From an uncultured Candidatus Melainabacteria bacterium (GTDB taxonomy: Bacteria; Cyanobacteriota; Vampirovibrionia; Gastranaerophilales; Gastranaerophilaceae), in contig CAKVIN010000001.1 of NCBI GenBank assembly GCA_934754425.1, positions 1 to 64,000 of the forward strand: 64,000 bases of DNA, read 5' to 3'. Below, one piece after another: positions 11,101 to 18,126 of the stretch. The position numbers and the translations under genes were made by a program. The first letter of the stretch is position 1. The number at the start of each line of letters is the position of its first letter. The notes under the pieces were generated by a model. It made no database searches, had not been told where the DNA came from, and saw only the letters and a program-made list of their open reading frames with translations.

Positions 11101-12105
11101 AGTAATTAATCCATTATAATCTGTTGTTGCATTTATAATATTTTTTGTAATTTGTCCTATTTCTAATGTGCCATTAATTATTCCATTATCATTGTAAAGC
11201 AAGCCACCATCTATTTTTGAACCTGAAGTAATTGTATTATCAGAAAAAGAATTTATACGCAACTCATCAATCGTACCAAGTTTGTTTTGTATAAAACCGC
11301 CGGTTATAATTTTTTGTGAGTTAATATTATTTTGTTTAACATCATTCCAATTTATTGAATGAATATTACTTCCTTCATTATTTAAAATTCCGCCGGAAAT
11401 ATAATTAGTAGCAATAACTTCATTTTGGTTTAAGTTACCACTTAAATTTAATTCACCATCTGGATTAAGTGTGCGTCTATTATAAATCAAACCACCGGTA
11501 ATATATTCAGACGATGTTATTTGATTGTCAATTAAATCAGTTATAATTCCTTTAGATTGGGCAGCATTAATATTGACAATTCCACCAGTAATTTTTTTTA
11601 AAATATTTACTCTACTTGAAGAAATACTAACATTATTTAAAGTTGCGTCACAATTATCTAAATGTAGTACAGCTCCATCACTTACTGAAGAAGTTGTTCT
11701 ACCGCTTATTGAAACATTATCCAATAATATTGTAGGATTTGCCCCACTATAAATTGTTATGGCGGCATTTTTTCCTTCATATTTTATATTTTTTAAAGCC
11801 AAACTTGAATCTTTAACAAATGTAAATCTGGAGTCTTTTTCGTTTATTAAACTTTTTCCTTCACCATCAATTTCGATAGCATTGCTACCAAGAGGAATAA
11901 CATTCCAACCTGAAATATCAATGTTATTTTTAAATTGTATATTTGTTGGCTCACTCGCTTTTTGTATTACAGATTTTAATTCTTTACCAGAAGAAACCAT
12001 AACATCTTGTGCATTTGCCAAGTTATTACAGCTAAAAATTAAGGATAAAATTAATGAATATAATAATATTTTATTTTTATTTAATTCACATTCAAGCCTT
12101 CTCAT
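5131..12105 (-). CDS. giant type V autotransporter with Pmp-like repeats
   Basis: A 2324-residue surface protein. A signal peptide (about 1-32, ending LANA before Q) precedes a very long Asn/Ser/Thr/Ile-rich passenger expected to form a beta-helix. Residues about 100-760 carry at least a dozen GG[AILVF]xxN motifs (GGIVNI, GGLIYN, GGVIAN, GGAIAN, GGAIYT) alternating with FxNN-type motifs (FENNF, FKNNY, FTNNY), as in Chlamydia polymorphic membrane proteins. The middle carries two homologous blocks 513 residues apart. About 2000-2255 is an autotransporter barrel (SGIWYQPYA..., ending IALTFGFKWAL). Unusually, a 69-residue hydrophilic tail with two Cys follows the last strand instead of ending at an aromatic residue. 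The start follows a TATAAT box by 7 nt. Role: probably adhesion or immune-exposed surface; ligand unknown. Confidence 0.88.
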   Translation of the reverse strand: MRRLECELNKNKILLYSLILSLIFSCNNLANAQDVMVSSGKELKSVIQKASEPTNIQFKNNIDISGWNVIPLGSNAIEIDGEGKSLINEKDSRFTFVKDSSLALKNIKYEGKNAAITIYSGANPTILLDNVSISGRTTSSVSDGAVLHLDNCDATLNNVSISSSRVNILKKITGGIVNINAAQSKGIITDLIDNQITSSEYITGGLIYNRRTLNPDGELNLSGNLNQNEVIATNYISGGILNNEGSNIHSINWNDVKQNNINSQKIITGGFIQNKLGTIDELRINSFSDNTITSGSKIDGGLLYNDNGIINGTLEIGQITKNIINATTDYNGLITDVAGTINAISIDSISGNEFNANYIRGGIINLQGANITGDITINTINDNIVKGGTVTGFVLYLRESTKDATIPSKIGNINVKQIKDNRIEATNITSLLLRSALVPQIGKTVISQNGNITVDEISNNKLIATDCNENARGGIIYNFLHSGGKTTNTTVSLGDINFKQVSNNRLESITSSTTFEGTKAVKDRHVSGVIIANSIQSCYGNAIIKSIDGEYVGNALVSKSKMMDASGGVISNSTDGLGNTFVGIGYTLDENNNIIAVENAILGTYKNNYVQSEELAASGGVIANYIESSIENDKAQIGNIKANFSGNYVVSNKDSAYGGAIANFYTKKDKDSQNAIINSINSTFENNFAQTKSANSSKGAYGGAIVNTATIKAINNSIFKNNYALSNNGSNAFGGAIYTRQDLIINAYENGISEFTNNYVSKDGGVTKNYEAINIGASDKTLTLNATTYGTILLNDYINGKNGYNVALTGDSTGTIKLFNNADIKGGANVTVGDNIVIDTADGVAQKFSEFNSLNSSASAKYNIDIDLSNKSDDKLNYTVGEVADGFTTKTASGGLITLDSLNFADNSLEDVLNKNLKIQIIKNNDKTDNLQLALSDKLIPYTSNVGIISQIIKKTQNFAPTINYKDLFGEITNTKDIYGLLGLDKTNTTNDSLNIKITQISSNAVSSISDALAGLTNIELKDANGNILDKTFNLFDEDSFGNKTPANYKVSDNLGSTYKNLNIVGATKNDSQGKLTLSELDLNNKTSFEVNAGSTLNFSDIKLKGNKTLITNNSGNVNFINYNYIDGKISGTTAINTGTLEIDADNLDVVLTNNGALNLESGVISKEITGSGTTNIIGSVTNNATISQDINVNSTGDFTVGANINNLVNNGTTSANADYLTGTINNSGTLNLLGTLDKTITGVGTTKINGTLNLSQASKIEGILDLNNGTISTNDSNYSKYDIATINGTGKATIDVDWTNLKADTFNSTSGNGVLNLKINETSTENIWDLKTIQITNGGVEIAFDTMSGSKDKVTLGSDELKANTDWSDKIGSWKKTDTYSEKTFAVKTEGSLVNNAIRYEVIKTNEGSKLYTTDSDTLALIIQNTIAGTKDKTFTTSKADDVYIVKENLGILADNLTISGAQDGTNISTIILGDKQGVTISDANSLTIKDVKIASNSSIIDALHSESQVILDNSILQGDVLNNGSLTVKNTTSVSNITGVGTTCIEKNANFSVSKLIQNELTNAGNLIVDNLQILTSANNSGTITNNSATSSIKNLTNTGNINGNGNLELSGTSINSNNISQKNIKISGTLDNTSGTIIATDTIENTGSITTQANKLIATNGIINNNSLSLTNGVLSTQISGNGTTNIVGTVTNNAIISQDIKVDSTGNFIVGANISNLVNNGTTSANISYLTGAINNIGTLNLSGTLNKTIAGNGITKIFGDNLTLVDGAIIKGSLDINNQTLNVYATNTDNIFNNVNMNSGTLNLINNNINNLSANSFNINGNVNLLLDADLMNATMDRLPSTTVANGIITVNGINLLSDSKNDKVYIPFAYDNFKDNVQTGINAVGKDADNKFQTTSFSPIFKYDVSYNPSNGYFLFSRGATGGSSSNFNPAVLSASVNSQIGAYSAINESFNYAFRHADYSFMPLPNKVRALANKYAIIEPKLTQYENEYAKMSGIWYQPYAIFENVGLSNGPRVDIQSYGSLIGGDSEYQPLKRGWGTVITPYIGYNGSSQSYSGVSTTTNGGILGLTQTFYRGNFYTALTINAGASNGESHTMYGRENYTALMTGIASKTGYNFEFNNGKFIIQPSMLMAYTFVRTFDYTNASGVKISSEPLNSIQLHPTIKFMGNIKNGWQPYASVGMVWNILNETKFTANDVRLPEMSIKPYVEYGVGLQKNWQDKCSGFIQAMLRNGGRNGIALTFGFKWALGRERKPIERVQSDNKLVKSIDMPSINNTAQKLAQLQCNASSLNDKLNILTTEQIVQRANMTQMTISKVCKK
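6860..7050 (-). repeat. intragenic repeat block, second copy (C-terminal side)
   Basis: Encodes a block with ISQDIKVDSTGNFIVGANIS and LVNNGTTSANISYLTG. It is clearly homologous at the DNA level to the block at 8399-8589, offset by 1539 bp (513 codons, in frame). Confidence 0.8.
8399..8589 (-). repeat. intragenic repeat block, first copy (N-terminal side)
   Basis: Encodes ISQDINVNSTGDFTVGANIN and LVNNGTTSANADYLTG, the partner of 6860-7050. This indicates passenger growth by in-frame duplication. Confidence 0.8.
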
Positions 12106-12112
12106 CGTTATT

Positions 12113-12141
12113 ATTATAGCTAAAATAAACTACAAAGACAA
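12113..12141 (-). promoter_or_regulatory. autotransporter promoter, predicted leaderless or near-leaderless
   Basis: On the minus strand, TTGTCT (12141-12136), a 17-nt spacer and TATAAT (12118-12113) are followed 7 nt later by the ATG at 12105. No Shine-Dalgarno sequence is visible. Confidence 0.6.
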
Positions 12142-12294
12142 TGTTTATAGGGTTATTAGATTAATAACTTTCTTATTATAAGCTAAAAAACTATATATAC
12201 TATCAATATAAAAATCTTTACAGCCATTGCATTTTACAGTAATGACGATTACAAATGGAAAAAATTTCGCACACTTCATTTAAGAAAATTTAAC

Positions 12295-12323
12295 TTGAAT
12301 TGCTTAATAATATTTTATATAAT
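12295..12323 (+). promoter_or_regulatory. GNAT gene promoter, predicted leaderless
   Basis: TTGAAT (12295-12300), a 17-nt spacer and TATAAT (12318-12323) are followed by 6 nt and then ATG at 12330. This promoter overlaps the upstream TTG that would otherwise extend the gene, so it also decides the start. Confidence 0.65.
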
Positions 12324-12329
12324 GAACAG

Positions 12330-12770
12330 ATGGATATAAATTTTAGACAAATGATTACAACTGATAAAGAAGAAGTTCTAAAAATGATGAAAGAATTTTA
12401 TTCTTCTGATGCTGTTAGTACAAATGGTAGTTTAGAAATATTTGAAACCGATTTCAATTATTGTATTAGCGAAAACCCACTTCTCACAGGTTATATTTTT
12501 GAATCAAAATCACAAATCTGTGGGTATGCAATGATTGCGCAATCTTTTTCTACAGAATACGGAAAACCTTGTTTCTTATTCGAAGACTTATATCTTAAAC
12601 CAGATTTTCGTGGTTTTGGAATCATTCTAAAATTCCTTAGTTTTATTGAATCAAAGCACAAAGATTCTATATTTAAGCTAGAAGTGGAAAAAGAAAATCA
12701 ACACGCTGTTCACGTTTACAAAAAACGAGGATTTAAAGAACTACCATACTGTGAAATGATTAAACTGTAG
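12330..12770 (+). CDS. GNAT-family N-acetyltransferase
   Basis: A 146-residue single-domain acetyltransferase using acetyl-CoA; the acceptor is unknown. Motif A is LFEDLYLKPDFRGFGIILKF, where the usual R/Q-x-x-G-x-G/A loop reads RGFGII. Motif B is LEVEKENQHAVHVYKKRGF with the typical N-x-x-A-x-x-x-Y-x-K-x-G-F ending. Size and layout resemble small Ard1/PaiA-like and diamine acetyltransferases. The start at 12330 is chosen from the -10 box 6 nt upstream rather than the TTG at 12300. The 3' end overlaps the convergent gene by 11 bp. Confidence 0.85.
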   Translation: MDINFRQMITTDKEEVLKMMKEFYSSDAVSTNGSLEIFETDFNYCISENPLLTGYIFESKSQICGYAMIAQSFSTEYGKPCFLFEDLYLKPDFRGFGIILKFLSFIESKHKDSIFKLEVEKENQHAVHVYKKRGFKELPYCEMIKL

Positions 12771-13545
12771 CATTAATTTTTGTCGCTTGTTTTTGACGTT
12801 CTTCTGACAAAACTTCTGCTAATTTTTTGTTTAACAATGCCATTTTTTCTTCAAAACCATAACGGCTCAAATCGTTACCCTTTTCCAAATACATTATATT
12901 ATCTGCTTTTGCAATAGATTTTTTTATTTGTGGAGTAGCTTCACGCACATTGTTTTCTGACAACAATTTGTAACGGAACAGTTGCAATGTATCAACTTTT
13001 ATTTTTGCAGGAGTAACTTTAAGCAAATTATCTAAGCGTTTTTCTGTCAACGTATTGTTACCAGCAATATTTTTCTCATAAAATTCCATTTGTTTTTTAC
13101 AAGACTTTGTTTTATTGCTTATTGAAATACCTCGCTTTAGAAATTTTGGATTTGTTATTTCATTAAAAAATTCTTGTGTTGCTTTTAAAAAGCTAGCAGC
13201 AGTACTTTGTTGAATAGAATCATCTAAACTACTTGTTCTCGGAATTGTAAAAACATAAGTATCAATTTCCGTTGCGTTCATTTTTCCGGCTCTATGACTA
13301 AACATTGATAAATTACATTTTACCGGATCTTCCATGTCTATACTAAAAGCTTTACCAGCTGCTTTTGAAATAGACGTTCTAAATTTTGCCGGCGTAACTT
13401 TTCTATCCACAAAATGTTTTTGTAGATTTTCATAGAATTTTACATTCAAATCTCTAGCTTGTTGCAAGCGTTGTTCTGTAGTGCCTTTTACATTTTTTAA
13501 AGGCATAAACATTTTTTTGCTATCTATATTTAATTTCACTTTCAT
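12760..13545 (-). CDS. hypothetical protein, 261 aa, no known domain
   Basis: I do not recognise this protein. It is basic and probably mostly helical, with no signal peptide or membrane segment. The N-terminus (MKVKLNIDSKKMFMPLKN) is short and polar, followed by helical stretches such as TEQRLQQARDLNVKFYENL and a Lys-rich C-terminus (KKLAEVLSEERQKQATK). The 5' end faces a strong terminator that closes the upstream metG, so it is probably transcribed separately. It converges on the GNAT gene with an 11-bp overlap. Confidence 0.7.
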   Translation of the reverse strand: MKVKLNIDSKKMFMPLKNVKGTTEQRLQQARDLNVKFYENLQKHFVDRKVTPAKFRTSISKAAGKAFSIDMEDPVKCNLSMFSHRAGKMNATEIDTYVFTIPRTSSLDDSIQQSTAASFLKATQEFFNEITNPKFLKRGISISNKTKSCKKQMEFYEKNIAGNNTLTEKRLDNLLKVTPAKIKVDTLQLFRYKLLSENNVREATPQIKKSIAKADNIMYLEKGNDLSRYGFEEKMALLNKKLAEVLSEERQKQATKINATV

Positions 13546-13583
13546 ATTATTTATAAAACCCCTAAAAATATTTTTTGCTAGTA

Positions 13584-13618
13584 AAAAAAGCGTTCAGAAA
13601 AAATCTGAACGCTTTTTT
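13584..13618 (-). terminator. metG terminator
   Basis: A perfect 15-bp stem (AAAAAAGCGTTCAGA / TCTGAACGCTTTTTT) with a 5-nt loop just after the metG stop. It has T-runs in both orientations. Confidence 0.88.
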
Positions 13619-13631
13619 ATATAAAATTTAA

Positions 13632-15191
13632 TTAAGCTTTTGCGGATTTGTCAGCCAATTCGCTATCCATTCTTAAAAATACAGGTTTAATATCAGCTTT
13701 ATCTATCAAATGTCCAGCACTCAAACTTTCACAAGTGATATCATCTAGTTTGGTATCCAAGTTATAAGAAAGCTGGCTTGCCATTGCTTTTGCAATATTT
13801 GGACAATATGGTGCTATTAAAGATGCGATTACAGTCATAACTTGCAATACGTTAGTTAAAACTTCACCACATTTTTCCATATTACCTTCTTTTGCAAGAG
13901 TCCAAGGTACATTATCAGTTACATATTTATTAGTAATATCAACAAGCTCGATAATTTTTAAACCTGCTTCTTGTACTTCATAATAATCAAAATGATGTTT
14001 TACAGCTTTCACTGTTTCTAAAGCTTTTTCTTTTAATTCATTCTTACCAAGAAATTCTACTTTAATATTACCTTCAAAATATTTAACCAACATTGATAAT
14101 GTTCTGTTAAGCAAATTACCCATTGAATTTGCAAGATGAGCATTAACTTTTTCTTTAAAATCTTCGTCAGAATAATTACCATCTTTACCACAAGGTGCTG
14201 CTGTTGCCATATAATATCTCAAAGGATCAGGAATATCTAAATTAAACGCTTCCAAGACACCTGTTGGAGAAATTACATTGCCTAAAGATTTAGACATCTT
14301 CGTTTGATCAATTGTAATCCAACCGTGAGCAAGAATATGTTCCGGTAATGGTAAACCTAATGCCATAAGTATTCCTATCCAATAAATACTATGGAATTTC
14401 AAGATATCTTTGCCAATTACATGTAAATCAGCCGGCCAAAGTTTTTCAAACTGTTCGCTACTTCCATCAGGATCATAGCCGATAGCCGTAATATAATTTG
14501 AAAGCGCATCAATCCAAACATAAATAACTTGAGAATCATCATCAAGAACCGGAATTCCCCAGCTTACATTTGTTTTTACACGAGATACAGAAATATCTTC
14601 AATATTTTCTAACTGATTAAGAACCTCATTTGCTCTAAATGATGGAACAATAAAATCAGGGTGTGTCTTGATGTGTTTAATAATTGCATCTTTGTATTTT
14701 GTAAGTTTAAAGAAATAGTTTTCTTCTTTTACAACTTCAGGTTTCTTTTGGTGATCTGGGCAAAGTCCATCTTCTGTTAAATCTTTTTCACTCAAAAATG
14801 CTTCACAACCTGAACAATAAAGACCTTCATAAGAGTGTTTATAAATATCACCTTGCTCTACCAATTTTTTGAAAATCTTTTGTACAATTTTCTTATGTTG
14901 TTCGTCAGTCGTTCTTATAAATTGAGTATAATTTATATCTAAAGTTTTCCAAGCATCTTTGAACTTTTGAGCGTTCATATCACAAAAATCTTTTGGAGAA
15001 ATACCTTTTTCTGCAGAAGTTTTTTGGATTTTAATCCCGTGTTCATCGGTTCCGGTAAGCATATATGTGTTATCACATCTTTGAGTAAAATGTCTGTAAA
15101 TAACATCTGTAAGAATTTTTTCATAAGCGTGACCAATATGAGGAGCGCCGTTCACATAATCAATTGCTGTCGTTGTATAAAATTTTTCCAT
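13632..15191 (-). CDS. metG: methionyl-tRNA synthetase
   Basis: Charges tRNA-Met for initiation and elongation. HIGH lies at residues 18-21 (APHIGHAYEK). The zinc finger region reads YCSGCEAF...GLCPDH, so three Cys and a His are visible. KMSKS is TKMSKSLGNV near 297-302. At 519 residues this is the short form without the C-terminal dimerisation/tRNA-binding EMAP domain. The Shine-Dalgarno AAAGAGGG lies 7 nt upstream, and an extended -10 (TGTTATAAT) lies about 40 nt upstream. Confidence 0.96.
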   Translation of the reverse strand: MEKFYTTTAIDYVNGAPHIGHAYEKILTDVIYRHFTQRCDNTYMLTGTDEHGIKIQKTSAEKGISPKDFCDMNAQKFKDAWKTLDINYTQFIRTTDEQHKKIVQKIFKKLVEQGDIYKHSYEGLYCSGCEAFLSEKDLTEDGLCPDHQKKPEVVKEENYFFKLTKYKDAIIKHIKTHPDFIVPSFRANEVLNQLENIEDISVSRVKTNVSWGIPVLDDDSQVIYVWIDALSNYITAIGYDPDGSSEQFEKLWPADLHVIGKDILKFHSIYWIGILMALGLPLPEHILAHGWITIDQTKMSKSLGNVISPTGVLEAFNLDIPDPLRYYMATAAPCGKDGNYSDEDFKEKVNAHLANSMGNLLNRTLSMLVKYFEGNIKVEFLGKNELKEKALETVKAVKHHFDYYEVQEAGLKIIELVDITNKYVTDNVPWTLAKEGNMEKCGEVLTNVLQVMTVIASLIAPYCPNIAKAMASQLSYNLDTKLDDITCESLSAGHLIDKADIKPVFLRMDSELADKSAKA

Positions 15192-15224
15192 GTTTTTCCC
15201 TCTTTAAATCAAAACTATAAAAAA

Positions 15225-15233
15225 ATTATAACA
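15225..15233 (-). promoter_or_regulatory. metG extended -10 box
   Basis: TGTTATAAT on the minus strand, about 35 nt before the metG ATG and upstream of its AAAGAGGG ribosome-binding site. Confidence 0.5.
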
Positions 15234-15272
15234 TAAAGTGTAATTTAGAGAGTAATTTTATACATAAAAAGC

Positions 15273-15479
15273 TTAAGGAACAGGGTCATATCCACCTTCG
15301 TTTAACGGATGACAACGGCAAATTCTTTTTATCCCTAACCACCCGCCTTTTAGAAGTCCATATTTTTCGATAGCTTGTTTTGTGTACTCAGAACACGTAG
15401 GATAAAATCGGCATCGTGGCGGAGTATGAGATGATATCTTTTGATATATTTTGATTAAAAAAAGTATTATTTTTTTCAT
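15273..15479 (-). CDS. yidD: membrane protein insertion efficiency factor YidD
   Basis: A 68-residue protein that assists YidC-dependent insertion of inner-membrane proteins. The family signature is complete: CRFYPTCSEYTKQAI, the Cys-containing GIKRICRCHPLNEGGYDPVP end and an N-terminal amphipathic helix (MKKIILFLIKIYQKIS). The start codon overlaps the stop of the PHP gene by four bases (ATGA), so the two are translationally coupled. In many genomes yidD lies beside rpmH-rnpA-yidC; here it does not. Confidence 0.95.
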   Translation of the reverse strand: MKKIILFLIKIYQKISSHTPPRCRFYPTCSEYTKQAIEKYGLLKGGWLGIKRICRCHPLNEGGYDPVP

Positions 15480-16309
15480 AATAATTTCTCTAAAATTGTT
15501 AATTTTTCAGGGTTAACATATTCTTCTTCGACATTCAATCGACCCGCCGGAATATCTTTGTTTTCTCCGTGATAATCACTTCCACCGGTAATTAATAAAT
15601 TATTTAATTTCGCTTGTTTTACCAAAAAACTGATTTCGTTTTGGTTATATCTGGAATAATAACATTCCAATCCTTGTATCCCATATTTCTTCATTTCTGC
15701 AAGCTTTGGCAATAATTCTTCTTCAGTAATATGCTTTTCACCTTCTCCTCCTATAGGATGCGCCCAAACAACAATACCACCTGCTTTTTTAATAACATCT
15801 ATTGCTTCTTGCCCATCAAAACGAGTATTTCCTGTTTTACAAGCATCAAGATATTTTTGCATAGCTTCAATATTATTAGATGCCAACCCTCTTTTTACAA
15901 GAATATTTGCCATATGAGTCTTTACTACGCTTTTGCGTGAATATAACCAATTTAATTCATCTTCGTTTAATTCAATATTATGAACATCTTTCAAATACTT
16001 TATGCGTGTTTCCAATTTTTGACGTCTTAAAAGCTTACCTTTAGTAATAAGATTTTGCAAATCTTCATTATAAATATCAATTCCATATCCTAATATATGA
16101 CATTTTATTTTTCCGCAAAGACACGTCAATTCAACACCACGGATAAATTTATCAAATGTTTTGCTTAATTCTAAACAACCTTCTACTGTGTCATGGTCAG
16201 TTAAAGCAAACACATCTATATTTGCTTTTTTTACAATTTCCGGAAGTTTTGTTGGAGAATCACTTCCGTCTGAACAATTTGAATGTATATGTAAATCAGC
16301 TTTCTGCAT
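15476..16309 (-). CDS. PHP-domain phosphoesterase (YciV/RNase AM-like)
   Basis: A 277-residue metal-dependent phosphoesterase of the PHP superfamily. It resembles the family of 3',5'-nucleoside bisphosphate phosphatases and 5'-3' exoribonucleases (TrpH/YciV). The metal ligands are visible as DLHIHSNCSDGS at the N-terminus, LTDHDTVEG, GVELTC, VVWAHPIGG and GGSDYHG. The inserted helical region is EDELNWLYSRKSVVKTHMAN. A GAGGG site precedes the ATG, and a TATAAT lies at 16332-16337. It heads a two-gene operon with yidD, and its promoter is back-to-back with that of the TPR-NHL gene. Confidence 0.88.
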   Translation of the reverse strand: MQKADLHIHSNCSDGSDSPTKLPEIVKKANIDVFALTDHDTVEGCLELSKTFDKFIRGVELTCLCGKIKCHILGYGIDIYNEDLQNLITKGKLLRRQKLETRIKYLKDVHNIELNEDELNWLYSRKSVVKTHMANILVKRGLASNNIEAMQKYLDACKTGNTRFDGQEAIDVIKKAGGIVVWAHPIGGEGEKHITEEELLPKLAEMKKYGIQGLECYYSRYNQNEISFLVKQAKLNNLLITGGSDYHGENKDIPAGRLNVEEEYVNPEKLTILEKLL

Positions 16310-16331
16310 ATTATACCCTCTTTTTACAAAT

Positions 16332-16337
16332 ATTATA
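16332..16337 (-). promoter_or_regulatory. -10 box of the PHP-yidD operon
   Basis: TATAAT on the minus strand, 22 nt before the ATG, leaving room for the AAGAGGG ribosome-binding site. This is a leadered promoter, unlike its divergent neighbour. Confidence 0.5.
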
Positions 16338-16374
16338 GCTTAAACGCAGATTTTAATCTAAATTTCCAATTTTA

Positions 16375-16383
16375 TGTTATAAT
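16375..16383 (+). promoter_or_regulatory. extended -10 box, predicted leaderless
   Basis: TGTTATAAT followed by exactly 6 nt and the ATG at 16390. No Shine-Dalgarno sequence. No convincing -35, which is usual for extended -10 promoters. Confidence 0.6.
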
Positions 16384-16389
16384 GTGCCT

Positions 16390-17226
16390 ATGTTAAAGAA
16401 AATATTTGCAACTGTTTTATTATCACTATCAATCTCAGCTTCTGTTTATGCAGCAGAAGTTCCGGTTGATGCAAAAATGGATTATAATCAAGGTATAGAT
16501 TTTTATAAACTTGGAATGTACGAACGTGCTATTGAGTCATTTCGTTCTGCAGTAAGAACTTATCCTGATTATATTGATGCATATTATAATCTGGCAACCG
16601 TTTTAGAATATCTTAAACAATATGCAGAAGCTTTATCCGTTTACAAACAAGTTTATTTAAGAAATCCAAATGATTATGAAGTTATTTATAAATTGGCATT
16701 GATGAGTTCTAAACTGGAAGATTATACGAAAACCGCAGAATATATAAAATTAATTCCTCAATCAAGTAGTTTTTATCAACGTGGTCAAGAATTAGCTGAA
16801 TCCGTAAAGATTTCTACAACACTTCCGGTTCAAAAAAATAACGTACCTTCTAAAATAGCAACTCAATCAGGAATTTATGAAAACATTTTGAGCCCAACAG
16901 GGATTACGACAGATAAAGCCGGAAATATATACGTTGCAACTTTTTCTGACAATACAATTATAAAAATTACTCCGGACGGAAAGCGCCAAGTTTTCTTAAA
17001 AAGTTCACTTATCAGTGGACCTATTAGCCTTGCCGTAGATGGAGTGGGTAATATTTATGTTTCGAACTATAACGCAAACAATGTAGTTAAAATTACTCCA
17101 ATGGGAGTTGCAACAGTTCTTGTATCAAAATTAGATAAGCCATATGGATTGCATGTCGAAGGCAATATGCTATTTATCACTTGTCAAGGCTCAAATTCGA
17201 TTTTAAGACAAAAAATTGAAAATTAA
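16390..17226 (+). CDS. exported TPR and NHL-repeat protein
   Basis: A 278-residue exported protein. A signal peptide (MLKKIFATVLLSLSISASVYA, cleaved near residue 21) is followed by about three tetratricopeptide repeats (for example YNQGIDFYKLGMYERAIESF and AYYNLATVLEYLKQYAEAL), a linker, and two to three NHL/SMP-30-like blades (GITTDKAGNIYVATFSDNTI and SLAVDGVGNIYVSNYNANNV). Such proteins act as scaffolds or sensors in the periplasm; no enzyme residues are seen. The GTG two codons upstream lies between the -10 box and the ATG and is unlikely to be used. Confidence 0.82.
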   Translation: MLKKIFATVLLSLSISASVYAAEVPVDAKMDYNQGIDFYKLGMYERAIESFRSAVRTYPDYIDAYYNLATVLEYLKQYAEALSVYKQVYLRNPNDYEVIYKLALMSSKLEDYTKTAEYIKLIPQSSSFYQRGQELAESVKISTTLPVQKNNVPSKIATQSGIYENILSPTGITTDKAGNIYVATFSDNTIIKITPDGKRQVFLKSSLISGPISLAVDGVGNIYVSNYNANNVVKITPMGVATVLVSKLDKPYGLHVEGNMLFITCQGSNSILRQKIEN

Positions 17227-17338
17227 ATTTATAAAAACCCCATCCTCATGTTGAAAAGCTTTCAAAAAGATGTTAATATTAGTATATAGAGTTTATATGC
17301 AATTAAGATAGTATTTATCTTAAGAAAGGATAGCTATT

Positions 17339-17992
17339 ATGAAGAGAGGCTTTACGCTTTCAGAAATACTTGTTACATTAGGAATTATTGGTGTAATATC
17401 AGCCATTACAGTTCCTGCTGTGATGTCAAATTTTCAGAAAAAAACATATGAAGTTGGAATCAAAAAAGCTTATAACACTGTCAACACAGCAATCGGAACA
17501 TACATGGCAGCAGAAGATATAGATGATTTATCTAATGCTAAATTTATTGTTTCTGATAAAGATAAACAAAAAGAAGAATTAGAAAAATTTGCAAAAAGAT
17601 ATTTTAAAGTTGTTAAAACATGTACCGATTACGGTGCTTGTTTCTCCGACAAAATATATTCTTTAGATCGTTCTGAGAACGAAACAATGAGTAAATTAGC
17701 CGAAACCAGATGTACATTAAGCGTAGTTCTTGCAGATGGTATATCAATGTGTTTTAAAGCACCATCATCAAAACCTGCAGCAGCTGCAGATGGAACTGTT
17801 CCAACAGTGCTAAGTATAGATGTAGACACAAATGGCATCTCTACACCAAATACAGCTGGCAGAGATCTTTTTACAATGGTAGTTGATTGCGATGGAGTTG
17901 TAAAATCTTCAGGTGCTGCAGTCTCTAACACATCCGCTTTACCAATGGACATCAGCGCTGTTATGGACAACGGTTGGAAAATGGATTATTAA
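17339..17992 (+). CDS. type IV prepilin-like protein (paralog 1)
   Basis: 217 residues. The class III leader is MKRG, with cleavage before FTLSEILVTLGIIGVISAI, which has Glu at mature position 5, followed by the hydrophobic alpha-1 helix. The globular part has paired Cys (CTDYGACF, RCTLSV, MCF and VVDCDGV). It ends NGWKMDY, as does the second prepilin at 40619-41419, with which it is homologous over its whole length. It may be a pilus or pseudopilus subunit assembled by machinery elsewhere. AAAGGA lies 7 nt before the ATG. The gene stands alone. Confidence 0.88.
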   Translation: MKRGFTLSEILVTLGIIGVISAITVPAVMSNFQKKTYEVGIKKAYNTVNTAIGTYMAAEDIDDLSNAKFIVSDKDKQKEELEKFAKRYFKVVKTCTDYGACFSDKIYSLDRSENETMSKLAETRCTLSVVLADGISMCFKAPSSKPAAAADGTVPTVLSIDVDTNGISTPNTAGRDLFTMVVDCDGVVKSSGAAVSNTSALPMDISAVMDNGWKMDY

Positions 17993-18038
17993 TTTTCATC
18001 AATAAAAAATAATAACCCAAAAAGTGCAACAAGAAATT

Positions 18039-18094
18039 AAACTAAAACCCTAAAGCTAGACAAAATAAAAAAGTCGGTTTTAGGGTTTCAGTTT
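18039..18094. terminator. bidirectional terminator between prepilin and DUF3137 genes
   Basis: Arms AAACTAAAACCCTAAAGC (18039-18056) and GGTTTTAGGGTTTCAGTTT (18076-18094) form a long imperfect stem between convergent genes. Confidence 0.65.
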
Positions 18095-18126
18095 AATAAT
18101 AATCACACTTTTTGATTTTATACATT

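Noticed and set aside
5131..12105. Horizontally acquired island around the autotransporter
   Set aside because: No tRNA, integrase, transposase or flanking direct repeats are present; base composition looks like the rest of the window.
12300..12329. TTG start of the GNAT gene at 12300
   Set aside because: The region encodes the -10 box; the ATG at 12330 fits the family start and the promoter spacing.
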